The notes under the pieces: generated by a model | Database searches by the model: none | What the model saw: only the letters and a program-made list of their open reading frames with translations | What the model was told of the DNA's origin: nothing | Made by a program: the position numbers and the translations under genes | From: Microbacterium testaceum | GTDB lineage: Bacteria > Actinomycetota > Actinomycetes > Actinomycetales > Microbacteriaceae | Direction: 5' to 3' | Assembly: GCF_020781835.1 (NCBI RefSeq) | Contig: NZ_JAJGNJ010000005.1 | Span: 124,001-188,000 of the forward strand | Length of the DNA: 64,000 nt | In this document: positions 29,768-39,008 of the stretch, one piece after another | Layout: every line of letters begins with the position of its first letter | Position numbering within the stretch: the first letter of the stretch is position 1

Positions 29768-30324
29768 TACTGCGCCGCCTTCTCGGATGCCTCGAGCTCG
29801 GCGAGGAAGCGGTCGACAACAGCCTGAGCCTTCGCGTCGTCGGAGAGCGTCTCACCGATCACGTTGCCGGCCAGGTCGACCGCGAGGGTTCCGACCTCGG
29901 CACGCAGCGAGACCAGAGCGGTCTGACGCTCGGCTTCGATCTGCGTGTGCGCGGCAGCGGTGACTCGTGCCGCCTCGGCGGCCGCGGTCTCCTTGGCCTC
30001 GAGAACGATCTTGCGACCGTCTTCGCGCGCGGCTTCGCGGATCTCGCCGGCTTCCTTGCGGGCCGCGGCGAGCTGAGCGGTGTACTCCTCGAGCGCGGCC
30101 TCGGCCTTGCGCTGAGCCTCATCGGCCTTGGCGATGTTGCCCTCGATGGCCGTGCTGCGCTTGTCGAGCACCGCGCCGATGCGCGGGAGCGCGTAGAACC
30201 ACACGACCGCCGCGATGATGACGAAGCAGACCAGCGACCAGGTGATGTCGTAGACGGCCGGCAGAAGCGGGTTCCCGCTGCTGTGGCCCTCTTCGGCAGC
30301 GACCGTGACAAGAGCGTTAAGCAT
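29767..30324 (-). CDS. atpF: F1Fo ATP synthase b subunit
   Basis: Peripheral stalk of Fo: one N-terminal transmembrane helix ('SLVCFVIIAAVVWFYALPRI', about residues 30-50) then a long Ala/Glu/Lys-rich coiled coil. 185 aa. The N-terminus 'AAEEGHSSGNPLLPAVYDITW' is longer than in E. coli but usual for Micrococcales. Lies between atpE and atpH. Confidence 0.95.
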   Translation of the reverse strand: MLNALVTVAAEEGHSSGNPLLPAVYDITWSLVCFVIIAAVVWFYALPRIGAVLDKRSTAIEGNIAKADEAQRKAEAALEEYTAQLAAARKEAGEIREAAREDGRKIVLEAKETAAAEAARVTAAAHTQIEAERQTALVSLRAEVGTLAVDLAGNVIGETLSDDAKAQAVVDRFLAELEASEKAAQ

Positions 30325-30353
30325 CCTGTCTCCTTACTCGTGGATCGGGCGGA

Positions 30354-31440
<1,087 letters not shown>

Positions 31441-31593
31441 CGGGGTGGCTCCAGCTTCTCGAACCGGGATGAAGCGGTTCGGGGAGGGTGGGAAACGGCT
31501 CTCCCCGGGGCCTCGGCGTTACCGCCGCACACCGGCCGAGGTGCGTAGGACCACCTTAGCAAAGATCCCGGGAATCGCGGCATCGGGACGTGG

Positions 31594-32055
31594 TCAGACC
31601 TCATCGGGCGAGCTCCGTTCCGGGAGAACGGTGTCGGATACCGCGGGAAGACGCATGCGTGAGATCACGACGACGTCGACGACGAGCGAGGCGACGGCGG
31701 TGGCGAGGAGCGCGAAGAAGAACACCGGCGCGACGACCCAGTCCATCCGCAGAAGGAACAGGAAGGCGACGATCACCAGGACGAACTTCAGCAACCATCC
31801 GCCGAGCACGACGCCGAAGAAGATCTGCAACCAGGCGGGGTGTCCGTAGAAGCGGTTGGCGACCAGGATGCTGATCGCCGTCAGCGCCGGGAAGATCGCC
31901 CCGACCGCGGCGCCCACTCCCCCGCTCCACGCGCCGTTGACACCCGCGACGAGGGCGCCGACGATCACGGCGCCGACGAGGACGACGACGGTGACGACGG
32001 CCGACCAGACCAGAGCGGCGCGGAGCACCGGGGTACTGGAGACGGGGGTGGTCAT
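31594..32055 (-). CDS. AtpI-like membrane protein
   Basis: 153-aa protein with four hydrophobic segments, placed directly before atpB, the usual position of the ATP synthase assembly protein AtpI (subunit I), to which it is weakly similar in size and topology. Position and topology are the main evidence. Its ATG overlaps the stop of the wecA-like gene (ATGA), so it is translated from that upstream message. Confidence 0.75.
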   Translation of the reverse strand: MTTPVSSTPVLRAALVWSAVVTVVVLVGAVIVGALVAGVNGAWSGGVGAAVGAIFPALTAISILVANRFYGHPAWLQIFFGVVLGGWLLKFVLVIVAFLFLLRMDWVVAPVFFFALLATAVASLVVDVVVISRMRLPAVSDTVLPERSSPDEV

Positions 32056-33206
32056 GGGGACTCCTCGGGGGCAGGGCGGCGCACGAGGCGCCGCGACGGA
32101 AGCAGGGTGAGCACGATGCAGGCGACGACGCCCACGATGCCGAAAGCGATGCCGATCGCGTAGTCGCCGGGCCAGCTCTGCTGAGTACCGATGTACATCA
32201 GCAGAACCGCCAGGCTCACGACCGCGGTCCAGCTGTAGAAGATGAGGACGGCATCCCGGTCGGAATGCCCCATGTCGAGCATCCGGTGGTGCAGGTGCTT
32301 GCGATCGGGCGAGAACGGCGACTTCCCCGCCCACTGGCGCCGGATCACCGCGAGACCGAAGTCGAGCAATGGCAGCAGCACGATGACCACGGGCAACAGG
32401 ATGGGGATGAAGGCACCCAGAAGCTGCGAGCGGCCGATCTTCTCGGGGTCGAGCACCGCGGGATCGAGCTGACCGGTGATCGCGATGGCGGAGCTGGCCA
32501 TGAGGAGGCCGAGCATGAGAGCCCCCGCATCGCCCATGAAGAGCTTCGCGGGCGTCCAGTTCATCGGGAGGAACCCGAGACATGCCCCCACGAGGACCGC
32601 GGCGATGAACGAGGCGAGGTTGAAGTACGTACTGGCGCCGGTGTCGCGCACCAGCAGGTAGGAGTACGCGAAGAAGACCCCGTTGGCTATCAGGCACACC
32701 CCCGCGACGAGCCCGTTGAGCCCATCGATGAAGTTGACGGCGTTCATGACGACCACCAGGGCGAACACCGTGAGCAGGAAACTCACCCAGCTCGATCCGA
32801 CCGTCAGAGCACCGATCGGCAGCGACAGGATCTGCAGCTGTCCGAACCAGGCGATGACGCCGGCCGCGACGAACTGTGCGCCCAGCTTGATCATCCAGTC
32901 GAGATCCCAGAGATCGTCGACCACGCCGACGATCACGATCAACAGCACCGCACCCAGGAGCGCGAGGACCGGGCCGGGGTCGGTCCAGAAGATGGCGAAG
33001 TAGGGATTGCGGCTCGACAGGGCGAAGGCTGCGACCACACCGAGGAACATGGCGACCCCGCCCAGACGCGGCGTGGGCGTCGTATGCACGTCGCGATCCC
33101 GGATGCCGGGATAGAGCCGGAACCGCAGCGCGAGCTTCCACACCACCCACGACAGCGCAAGAGTCACCGCCGCCGTGAACAGGATGGTGAGGAGGTACTG
33201 GGTCAC
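32052..33206 (-). CDS. polyprenyl-phosphate GlcNAc-1-phosphate transferase (WecA/TagO type)
   Basis: Integral membrane enzyme that transfers a UDP-sugar phosphate (typically GlcNAc-1-P) to a polyprenyl phosphate, starting cell-wall glycopolymer synthesis. 384 aa from a GTG at 33206, with about 10-11 transmembrane helices. Catalytic motifs are visible: 'TPTPRLGGVAMF', 'VGVVDDLWDLDW' (DD), 'NAVNFIDGLNGL' (NxxNxxDGxNGL), 'FMGDAGALMLG' and 'SPDRKHLHHRML' (HHxxL region). GTG start overlaps the sua5 stop (GTGA). This position before atpI/atpB is conserved in actinobacteria. Confidence 0.93.
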   Translation of the reverse strand: MTQYLLTILFTAAVTLALSWVVWKLALRFRLYPGIRDRDVHTTPTPRLGGVAMFLGVVAAFALSSRNPYFAIFWTDPGPVLALLGAVLLIVIVGVVDDLWDLDWMIKLGAQFVAAGVIAWFGQLQILSLPIGALTVGSSWVSFLLTVFALVVVMNAVNFIDGLNGLVAGVCLIANGVFFAYSYLLVRDTGASTYFNLASFIAAVLVGACLGFLPMNWTPAKLFMGDAGALMLGLLMASSAIAITGQLDPAVLDPEKIGRSQLLGAFIPILLPVVIVLLPLLDFGLAVIRRQWAGKSPFSPDRKHLHHRMLDMGHSDRDAVLIFYSWTAVVSLAVLLMYIGTQQSWPGDYAIGIAFGIVGVVACIVLTLLPSRRLVRRPAPEESP

Positions 33207-33925
33207 GGCCCGGGGGCCTCGGCATCCGGGGCCGCCGTGACGGAGGCCGACGGCGTCTCGGGATCGGGCTCCAGCAGGTCGCCGAGGACCTCGCGTAGCT
33301 GCGCGCGGGAGATCGTGCCCTCGCGAAGGACCCGTACGCGGGGCTCGGCGCCGCCGACGAGCGTGGTCGCGTCGACGATGGTCGAGGCGAAGCCCCACTC
33401 GCTGGGACCGGCGTCGAGGTAGACCGCGACGCTGTCGCCGAGCATGTCGCGGGCTTCGTCGATGCCCACCGCCGCGGGCATGCCCGTGCGGTTGGCGCTG
33501 GAGACAGCCAGCGGACCGGTCTCCTCGAGCAGCTCGAGCGTGAGGTTCTGCGCGGGCATGCGGACGGCGACCGTGCCGTGCGTGTCCCCGAGGTCCCAGG
33601 ACAGCGAGGGCTGGGCCGGCAGCACGATGGTCAGGCCGCCCGGCCAGAAGGCATGCACGAGATCGTCGACGGCCGGGGGCACCTCCGCGACGAGCGCACG
33701 GAGCGTGCCGACACCGGGCACCAGGACGGGCGGCGGCTGCTGACGTCCGCGCCCCTTCGCTTCGAGCAGGCCCGCGACGGCGCGCGCGTTGAACGCGTCC
33801 GCGGCGATTCCGTAGACGGTGTCGGTGGGGAGCACGACGAGTTCGCCTCGACCGATCGCCTGGCGCGCGTGGCGCATCCCGGAGAGCAGCTGCGACTCGT
33901 CACGGCAGTCGTAGACGGGTGACAT
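33203..33925 (-). CDS. L-threonylcarbamoyladenylate synthase (Sua5/TsaC family)
   Basis: Makes threonylcarbamoyl-AMP for the t6A modification of ANN-decoding tRNAs. The 240-aa protein begins with the YrdC domain: 'GRGELVVLPTDTVYGIAADAFN', 'KGRGRQQPPPVLVP', 'FWPGGLTIVLP', 'TVAVRMPAQ' and 'GPLAVSSANRTG'. A short C-terminal extension has no recognisable Sua5 domain, so it is closer to TsaC in length. Lies 39 nt after prmC and overlaps the wecA-like start. Confidence 0.93.
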   Translation of the reverse strand: MSPVYDCRDESQLLSGMRHARQAIGRGELVVLPTDTVYGIAADAFNARAVAGLLEAKGRGRQQPPPVLVPGVGTLRALVAEVPPAVDDLVHAFWPGGLTIVLPAQPSLSWDLGDTHGTVAVRMPAQNLTLELLEETGPLAVSSANRTGMPAAVGIDEARDMLGDSVAVYLDAGPSEWGFASTIVDATTLVGGAEPRVRVLREGTISRAQLREVLGDLLEPDPETPSASVTAAPDAEAPGP

Positions 33926-33964
33926 GTCGCGCGACAGTCTACCGACGCCGCGCGCGTCGCGCCG

Positions 33965-34849
33965 TCAGGGCCGGATCGCGGTGGTGGCGCGGTCGCGTGT
34001 TGTCAGGTCGGGATGGGTCGCCGCCGCACGCCACCCGTCGGCGGTGAGGATGTCGCGGATCGCCGCGCCCTGCCACTCGCCGTGCTCGATCACGATCGTG
34101 CCACCGGGATGGGCCAGGCGCAGACCCACCCGGCTCAGCACACGCACGGCATCCAGCCCGTCGGGTCCGCCGTACAGCGCCGCCGGCGGGTCGTAGCGTC
34201 GCACCTCGGGGTCGCGCGGGATCGCGTCGTCCGGGACGTAGGGAGGGTTGGAAGCCACGACCGAGACGGTGCCGTCGAGTTCGGGGAACGCGTCGGCGAG
34301 GTCGACGAACGCGAGCGTCACGTTCTCGGCACCGATGCGGGCGACGTTCTCCTTCGCCCAGATGAATGCCTCGACGGAGTTCTCGGCGGCGAAGACCCGG
34401 GCATGCGGAACCTCCGTCGCCAGGGCGAGGGCGATCGCGGCACTGCCGGTGCCGAGGTCGACGGCGACCGGGGAGGCGGATGCCGATGCCCCGAGGGCGT
34501 CGATGGCGAGCTGCGCCACCATCTCCGTCTCGGGCCGCGGGACGAAGACGCCGGGGCCGACGGCCAGCTCCATCGAGCGGAACGGCGCGAGTCCGGTGAG
34601 GTGCTGCAGCGGCTCGCGCGCGCAGCGACGATCCACCAGCGGCGCCAGCGCCGCAGCGGCGGTGTCCGCGAGTCGGTCGCCACGGATCGCAGCCGCCTGC
34701 ACGCCTCCCCGCGACGTCGAGAGGACGTGGGCGAGGAGCAGCTCGGCATCCACCAACGGGTCGGGGATCCCGGCGGACGCGAAGCGCGCGGCGGTGTCGC
34801 GGACGGCGTCGGCGACGGAGGAACGCGCGGAGGAGAAGGTCTCGGGCAT
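33965..34849 (-). CDS. prmC: peptide chain release factor N5-glutamine methyltransferase
   Basis: SAM-dependent enzyme that methylates the GGQ glutamine of release factors. 294 aa from the ATG at 34849 (preceded by ggaga-like sequence). Motifs: SAM-binding 'VDLGTGSAAIALAL' and the substrate motif 'SNPPYVPDD' (NPPY). An N-terminal helical domain includes 'LLAHVLSTSR' and 'PLQHLTGLAPFRSMELAVGPGVFVPRPETE'. Its target gene prfA normally lies immediately upstream; here it is 5.7 kb away behind an inserted block. Confidence 0.95.
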   Translation of the reverse strand: MPETFSSARSSVADAVRDTAARFASAGIPDPLVDAELLLAHVLSTSRGGVQAAAIRGDRLADTAAAALAPLVDRRCAREPLQHLTGLAPFRSMELAVGPGVFVPRPETEMVAQLAIDALGASASASPVAVDLGTGSAAIALALATEVPHARVFAAENSVEAFIWAKENVARIGAENVTLAFVDLADAFPELDGTVSVVASNPPYVPDDAIPRDPEVRRYDPPAALYGGPDGLDAVRVLSRVGLRLAHPGGTIVIEHGEWQGAAIRDILTADGWRAAATHPDLTTRDRATTAIRP

Positions 34850-34909
34850 GACGGGAGTCGAGCCTAGTCGCGCGACGTCACACACCGATCCCGTCCTCCG
34901 CCGCTCGCC

Positions 34910-34915
34910 TAGGAT
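34910..34915 (+). promoter_or_regulatory. candidate -10 box of the cysK-cysE operon
   Basis: TAGGAT lies 33 nt before the cysK ATG in the 99-nt gap divergent from prmC. The cysK ATG itself is preceded by gaaagg, so this transcript would carry a normal leader. Confidence 0.4.
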
Positions 34916-34948
34916 TGTCGCGATCCGACCTCCGGCGAAAGGCGAGCC

Positions 34949-35887
34949 ATGCCCGGCATCCACTCCGACATCACCTCCGCGTTCGGCGACACGCCTCTGG
35001 TGCGGCTCAACCGTGTCGCGGAGGGCGCCGGGGGCCAGATCCTGGCCAAGCTCGAGTTCTACAACCCCGCCTCGAGCGTCAAGGACCGTCTCGGCATCGC
35101 GATCGTGGACGCCGCCGAGGCGTCGGGCGAGCTCAAGCCGGGCGGGACGATCGTGGAGTCCACGAGCGGCAACACCGGCATCGCCCTCGCGATGGTCGGC
35201 GCGGCCCGCGGATACAAGGTCATCCTCACCATGCCCGCTTCCATGTCGAAGGAGCGCCGCGTCCTGCTGCGGGCGTTCGGTGCCGAGCTCGTGCTCACCG
35301 ACCCCACCAAGGGCATGTCGTTCGCGGTCGACGAGGCCAAGCGCATCGTCGCCGAGACGCCCGGTGCCGTGTGGGCGCGCCAGTTCGAGAACGAGGCGAA
35401 CCCGGCCATCCACCGCAAGACGACCGCCGAGGAGATCCTGCGCGACACCGACGGCAAGGTCGACTATTTCGTCGCGGGCATCGGCACGGGCGGCACCATC
35501 ACCGGCGTCGGGCAGGTGCTCAAGGAGCGCGTCCCCGGCGTCAAGGTCGTGGCCGTCGAACCGGCCGACTCCCCCATCCTCACCAAGGGCCACCCCGGTC
35601 CCCACAAGATCCAGGGCATCGGCCCGAACTTCGTCCCGGCGATCCTGGACCGCGACATCATCGACGAGGTCATCGACGTCGAGTTCGACGACGCCATCCG
35701 CCTCGCCCGCGAGACGGCGGCCAAGGACGGCATCCTCGTCGGCATGTCCTCCGGCGCCGCGATCTGGGCCGCCCTCGAGATCGCGCGTCGCCCCGAGGCC
35801 GAGGGCAAGAACATCGTCGTGATCATCCCCTCGTACGGCGAGCGCTACCTGTCCACCGCTCTGTACGAAGACCTCCGCGACAACTGA
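34949..35887 (+). CDS. cysK: cysteine synthase (O-acetylserine sulfhydrylase)
   Basis: PLP enzyme joining O-acetylserine and sulfide to cysteine. 312 aa. Lys45 in '[11 protein letters not shown]' binds PLP; '[12 protein letters not shown]' is the substrate loop and '[10 protein letters not shown]' the phosphate-binding loop. The last residues 'ALYEDLRDN' lack the usual C-terminal Ile-binding groove context but the fold signatures are complete. cysE follows after 1 nt, as expected for the two partners of the cysteine synthase complex. Confidence 0.96.
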   Translation: MPGIHSDITSAFGDTPLVRLNRVAEGAGGQILAKLEFYNPASSVKDRLGIAIVDAAEASGELKPGGTIVESTSGNTGIALAMVGAARGYKVILTMPASMSKERRVLLRAFGAELVLTDPTKGMSFAVDEAKRIVAETPGAVWARQFENEANPAIHRKTTAEEILRDTDGKVDYFVAGIGTGGTITGVGQVLKERVPGVKVVAVEPADSPILTKGHPGPHKIQGIGPNFVPAILDRDIIDEVIDVEFDDAIRLARETAAKDGILVGMSSGAAIWAALEIARRPEAEGKNIVVIIPSYGERYLSTALYEDLRDN

Positions 35888-35888
35888 C

Positions 35889-36458
35889 GTGGGGGTCCTC
35901 TCCCGTATCCGCGAGGATGTCGCGGCGGCGAAGTTCCGTGACCCGGCGGCGCGCGGCGGTCTGGAGATCGCTCTGCTGTACCCGGGCCTGCACGCGGTCT
36001 GGGCCTATCGCGTGGCTCATGGCCTGTGGGTGCGAGGGTTCCGGTTCCCGGCACGCGCGATCTCGCAGGTCGCGCGATGGCTCACGGGCATCGAGATCCA
36101 CCCCGGCGCGACGATCGGACGACGCTTCTTCATCGACCACGGCATGGGGGTCGTCATCGGCGAGACGGCGGAGGTCGGCGACGACGTGATGCTGTACCAC
36201 GGAGTCACCCTCGGCGGCCGACAGCGGGAGGGCGGCAAACGCCACCCGACGCTCCATGACGGCGTGGCCGTAGGGGCCGGTGCGAAGATCCTGGGCCCGA
36301 TCACGATCGGCGCGCACAGCCTCGTCGGCGCGAACGCGGTCGTCACGCGCGACGCCCCACCCGAGAGCGTCCTGGTCGGAGTCCCCGCACAACCGCGGGC
36401 ACGGCGGACCGACGAGGACACCCGGGCGCTTCTCACGGCGCCCGAGTACTGGATCTGA
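35889..36458 (+). CDS. cysE: serine O-acetyltransferase
   Basis: Makes O-acetylserine from serine and acetyl-CoA. 189 aa from a GTG at 35889. The C-terminal half is a left-handed beta-helix of hexapeptide repeats ('[18 protein letters not shown]', '[24 protein letters not shown]') carrying the catalytic His residues, followed by '[12 protein letters not shown]'. The protein ends '...APEYWI'; the C-terminal Ile is the residue that inserts into CysK in cysteine synthase complexes. Directly downstream of cysK. Confidence 0.95.
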   Translation: MGVLSRIREDVAAAKFRDPAARGGLEIALLYPGLHAVWAYRVAHGLWVRGFRFPARAISQVARWLTGIEIHPGATIGRRFFIDHGMGVVIGETAEVGDDVMLYHGVTLGGRQREGGKRHPTLHDGVAVGAGAKILGPITIGAHSLVGANAVVTRDAPPESVLVGVPAQPRARRTDEDTRALLTAPEYWI

Positions 36459-36465
36459 ACACCCC

Positions 36466-36498
36466 CGCGCGGGCCCGCCATCGCCACGGACCCGCGCG
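36466..36498. terminator. bidirectional terminator between cysE and the acyl-CoA dehydrogenase gene
   Basis: cgcgcggg (36466-36473) and cccgcgcg (36491-36498) form an 8-bp GC stem extendable across a bulge, filling the 52-nt convergent gap. Confidence 0.6.
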
Positions 36499-36510
36499 AG
36501 GGCGGCTCGC

Positions 36511-37764
36511 TCAGACCGACAGACGGTTCTCCGCCGCGGCCAAGTGGTCGTACCCGGGGGTGCGGAGCATCTCGTGCAGGTGGCGACGCCGCACGCCCAT
36601 GTTGCCGCCGTCGTACACCGGCAAGCACAGCACGTCCTGCATGATGTCGCCGAGCGGGACGCGGTCGCCGTAGGAGTCCACCCCCACGAGGCGCATCGCG
36701 TCGTAGACCGTCTGCACGGCGAGCTCCGAGTTGTAGATCTTCGACATGTTCGACAGCTCGCGATCGAGTCCCCCGGTCTTGTCGAAGTGATCGGCGGCCT
36801 TCCAGGCGAAATACCGGCCCACCTCGATCCGCGTCTTGATGTCGGCAAGCATGTACCCGGCGTTCTGATGGTCGATCACCGGCACACTGCCGGAGCGCTT
36901 CTCCGTCGAGACGAAGTCGTACGCGATCTCGAACGCGCGGCGCATCTTGCCCACCGCGGCGGCGGCGATGCTCGAGCACGTCCACGAGAACGAGCCCTTG
37001 GTCAATCCGAGACCGTCTCCGGGCGCGCCGATGAGGTTCTCGATCGGCACACGGACGTCGACGAAGTCGACGTAGGGCGAGTTGGTCGCGAGGTGACCCA
37101 TCGTGTCGATGATCCCGGAGAACGTGACGCCCGGCGTGCCCTTCTCGACGACGATGATCGCGAGCGACTCGGCCGGCGGCTTCGTCTCGTCGATGCGGCA
37201 GACGACGCTGATGATGTCGGCGCCCTCGTCGTCCCAGCCCGATGCGTTGGTGGTGTACGCCTTCCGCCCGTTGATGACCCACTCGTCACCGTCCCGGACG
37301 GCGAAGGTCTGCACACCGTACTTGGGGTCCGGGTGGTCGAAGTTGGCACCTCCCGCCGCCTCGGTGAAGGCGATCGCCGCGAGAGCGGGGCTGCCGTCGA
37401 CGAAGGGCGCGAGGAAGCGCTCCTTCTGCTCGGGCGTTCCCGCCGTGATGATCGGGAACGTGCCGAGACCGGTACCGAGGACGATGGTCGGGGTGTTGAT
37501 CTCGATGCGCGCAAGCTCCTCGCAGGCGAGCGCGAACTGCAGGTTGCTGAAGCGGTGCCCGCCGTTCTCGGCGGGGATGAGTCCCTTGACGAAGCCCGCA
37601 TCCACCATCTGCTGATAGAAGGGCTTCAGCGCGCGGAACCGCTCGAGGGCGTCGGGGATCGGTGCGATCACATCGGGGACCTGGCTCAAGACGGTCTCGG
37701 CGAACTCGCGCGCCTGCAGACGGAGACCGAGCTGCTCGTCGGAGAGGGTGAAGTCGATGGCCAC
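36511..37764 (-). CDS. acyl-CoA dehydrogenase-like flavoprotein with Asp at the catalytic-base site
   Basis: FAD flavoenzyme of the acyl-CoA dehydrogenase superfamily. 417 aa from a GTG at 37764 with AGGAGC 6 nt upstream. N-terminal helical domain, then 'AIAFTEAAGGANFDHP' (flavin-binding), 'WVINGRKAYTTNAS', and a C-terminal helical domain. Where typical members have 'YEGT' with the catalytic Glu, this protein has 'VYDGGNMGVRRRHLHEML' with Asp385. Asp is the base in nitroalkane oxidase, a relative, so the substrate may not be a CoA ester. Divergent from an AraC regulator that could control it. Confidence 0.85.
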   Translation of the reverse strand: MAIDFTLSDEQLGLRLQAREFAETVLSQVPDVIAPIPDALERFRALKPFYQQMVDAGFVKGLIPAENGGHRFSNLQFALACEELARIEINTPTIVLGTGLGTFPIITAGTPEQKERFLAPFVDGSPALAAIAFTEAAGGANFDHPDPKYGVQTFAVRDGDEWVINGRKAYTTNASGWDDEGADIISVVCRIDETKPPAESLAIIVVEKGTPGVTFSGIIDTMGHLATNSPYVDFVDVRVPIENLIGAPGDGLGLTKGSFSWTCSSIAAAAVGKMRRAFEIAYDFVSTEKRSGSVPVIDHQNAGYMLADIKTRIEVGRYFAWKAADHFDKTGGLDRELSNMSKIYNSELAVQTVYDAMRLVGVDSYGDRVPLGDIMQDVLCLPVYDGGNMGVRRRHLHEMLRTPGYDHLAAAENRLSV

Positions 37765-37992
37765 GGGTGTGCTCCTGTTCGATCGGGTGAAGGTCTGGGT
37801 AGCGTCGCAACCCCGGAACGTCCGGAGATTGGATGCCCGTGCACCGCGGCGAGGACGAGAGCGCACGCGAGGGTGCCGTGAGGACTTCGTTACCCCGAGG
37901 ACATACGCGACGCCGCCGAGGGAAACAGGGCGCTGCTCTGCTGTGTTCGTCGACACCCGCCGCCCCGCCGGGGCGTCATCGAGGAGTACGTC

Positions 37993-38979
37993 ATGCAACT
38001 GTGGGACACACGCGAGAAGCCTGCAGCGGAGCAGCACGCGTATTGGCGAGAAGTCGTCTGCGCGGCTTTCACCCCGCTCCGACCGGCGGAGCGCGACAGC
38101 CGCGACGACTGGCGACAGGTCGGATTGAAGGGACGCGTCGAGAGCCGCCCCTTCGGTCAGGCGAACGGGGCCGAGATCTCCACGTGCCCGCAGATCATCC
38201 ATCACGGCTCCGACGAGGTGCGCCGCGTCGACGACGAGGTCGTCTTCCTCAATCTCATGCTCGACGGACGCTGCGTCGTGTCACAGGACGGGCGCCGCAC
38301 GATGTCCGGCCCCGGCACGTTCTCGATCGTCGACGCGACCCGCCCGTTCTCGCTCGACTACCTCGATTCGTGGCGCACGGTTTCGTTCCGCATCCCCGCC
38401 GGCGCGATCTCGGACCGCCTGCGGGCGGACGCCACCGCGCGCACGTTCTCCGCCGGGAGCGGCCTCGGCGCCGTCATCGGCGACACCGTGCGGTCTTCGT
38501 GGGCGCAGGCCGCCCGAATGAGCTCGAGCGAAGCGGATGCCGTGGGCGACGCCGTCACAGCGCTCACGGCGGCGCTGTCGAACGCCTCCCCCGTGGAGAC
38601 CCTCACCGACATCGCCGGGGGTGACGCGGCCCTGCGTCGCAGCATCCAGCACCACCTCGAGCGCCATGTCCGCTTCGTCGACACGTCTCCCGCCGCCATC
38701 GCACGGCACTTCGCCATCTCGGTCCGCAAGCTCCATCAGCTGTACGAGAGCGAGCCCCTCACCTACGGCCAGACCGTCATGCGGCTGCGCGTTCAGGCGT
38801 GCGCGGACGAGCTCCGCGCGGAGCACGGCCGCGTGACGATGACGCACCTGGCGGCGAAGTGGGGGTTCAGCGACCTCTCGCATCTCCACCGCGCCTTCCG
38901 CCAGCACCTCGGGCAGTCACCCCGGGAGATGCTCGCGCTCGATGCCGTGGGCCCGTCGGAGCGTCGGCGCGCCGGCTGA
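37993..38979 (+). CDS. AraC-family transcriptional regulator
   Basis: 328-aa activator-type regulator: N-terminal AraC_binding_2-like ligand domain (about 30-200; 'CPQIIHHGSDEVRRVDDEVVFLNLML' region) as in FeaR/NphR-type regulators of aromatic-amine or phenol catabolism, and a C-terminal double helix-turn-helix (about 225-322; 'IARHFAISVRKLHQLYES', 'WGFSDLSHLHRAFRQHLGQSPREM'). The 228-nt gap separating it from the divergent acyl-CoA dehydrogenase gene is the probable regulatory region; an amidase gene follows 29 nt downstream. The ATG at 37993 has gagga upstream. Confidence 0.9.
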   Translation: MQLWDTREKPAAEQHAYWREVVCAAFTPLRPAERDSRDDWRQVGLKGRVESRPFGQANGAEISTCPQIIHHGSDEVRRVDDEVVFLNLMLDGRCVVSQDGRRTMSGPGTFSIVDATRPFSLDYLDSWRTVSFRIPAGAISDRLRADATARTFSAGSGLGAVIGDTVRSSWAQAARMSSSEADAVGDAVTALTAALSNASPVETLTDIAGGDAALRRSIQHHLERHVRFVDTSPAAIARHFAISVRKLHQLYESEPLTYGQTVMRLRVQACADELRAEHGRVTMTHLAAKWGFSDLSHLHRAFRQHLGQSPREMLALDAVGPSERRRAG

Positions 38980-38996
38980 CGATCGCCCCGACGCCG

Positions 38997-39002
38997 TAGG
39001 CT
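38997..39002 (+). promoter_or_regulatory. -10 box of the amidase gene
   Basis: TAGGCT ends 6 nt before the amidase ATG, with CTGACG about 17 nt upstream as a possible -35. Indicates a leaderless amidase transcript independent of the upstream AraC gene. Confidence 0.5.
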
Positions 39003-39008
39003 CGAGGT

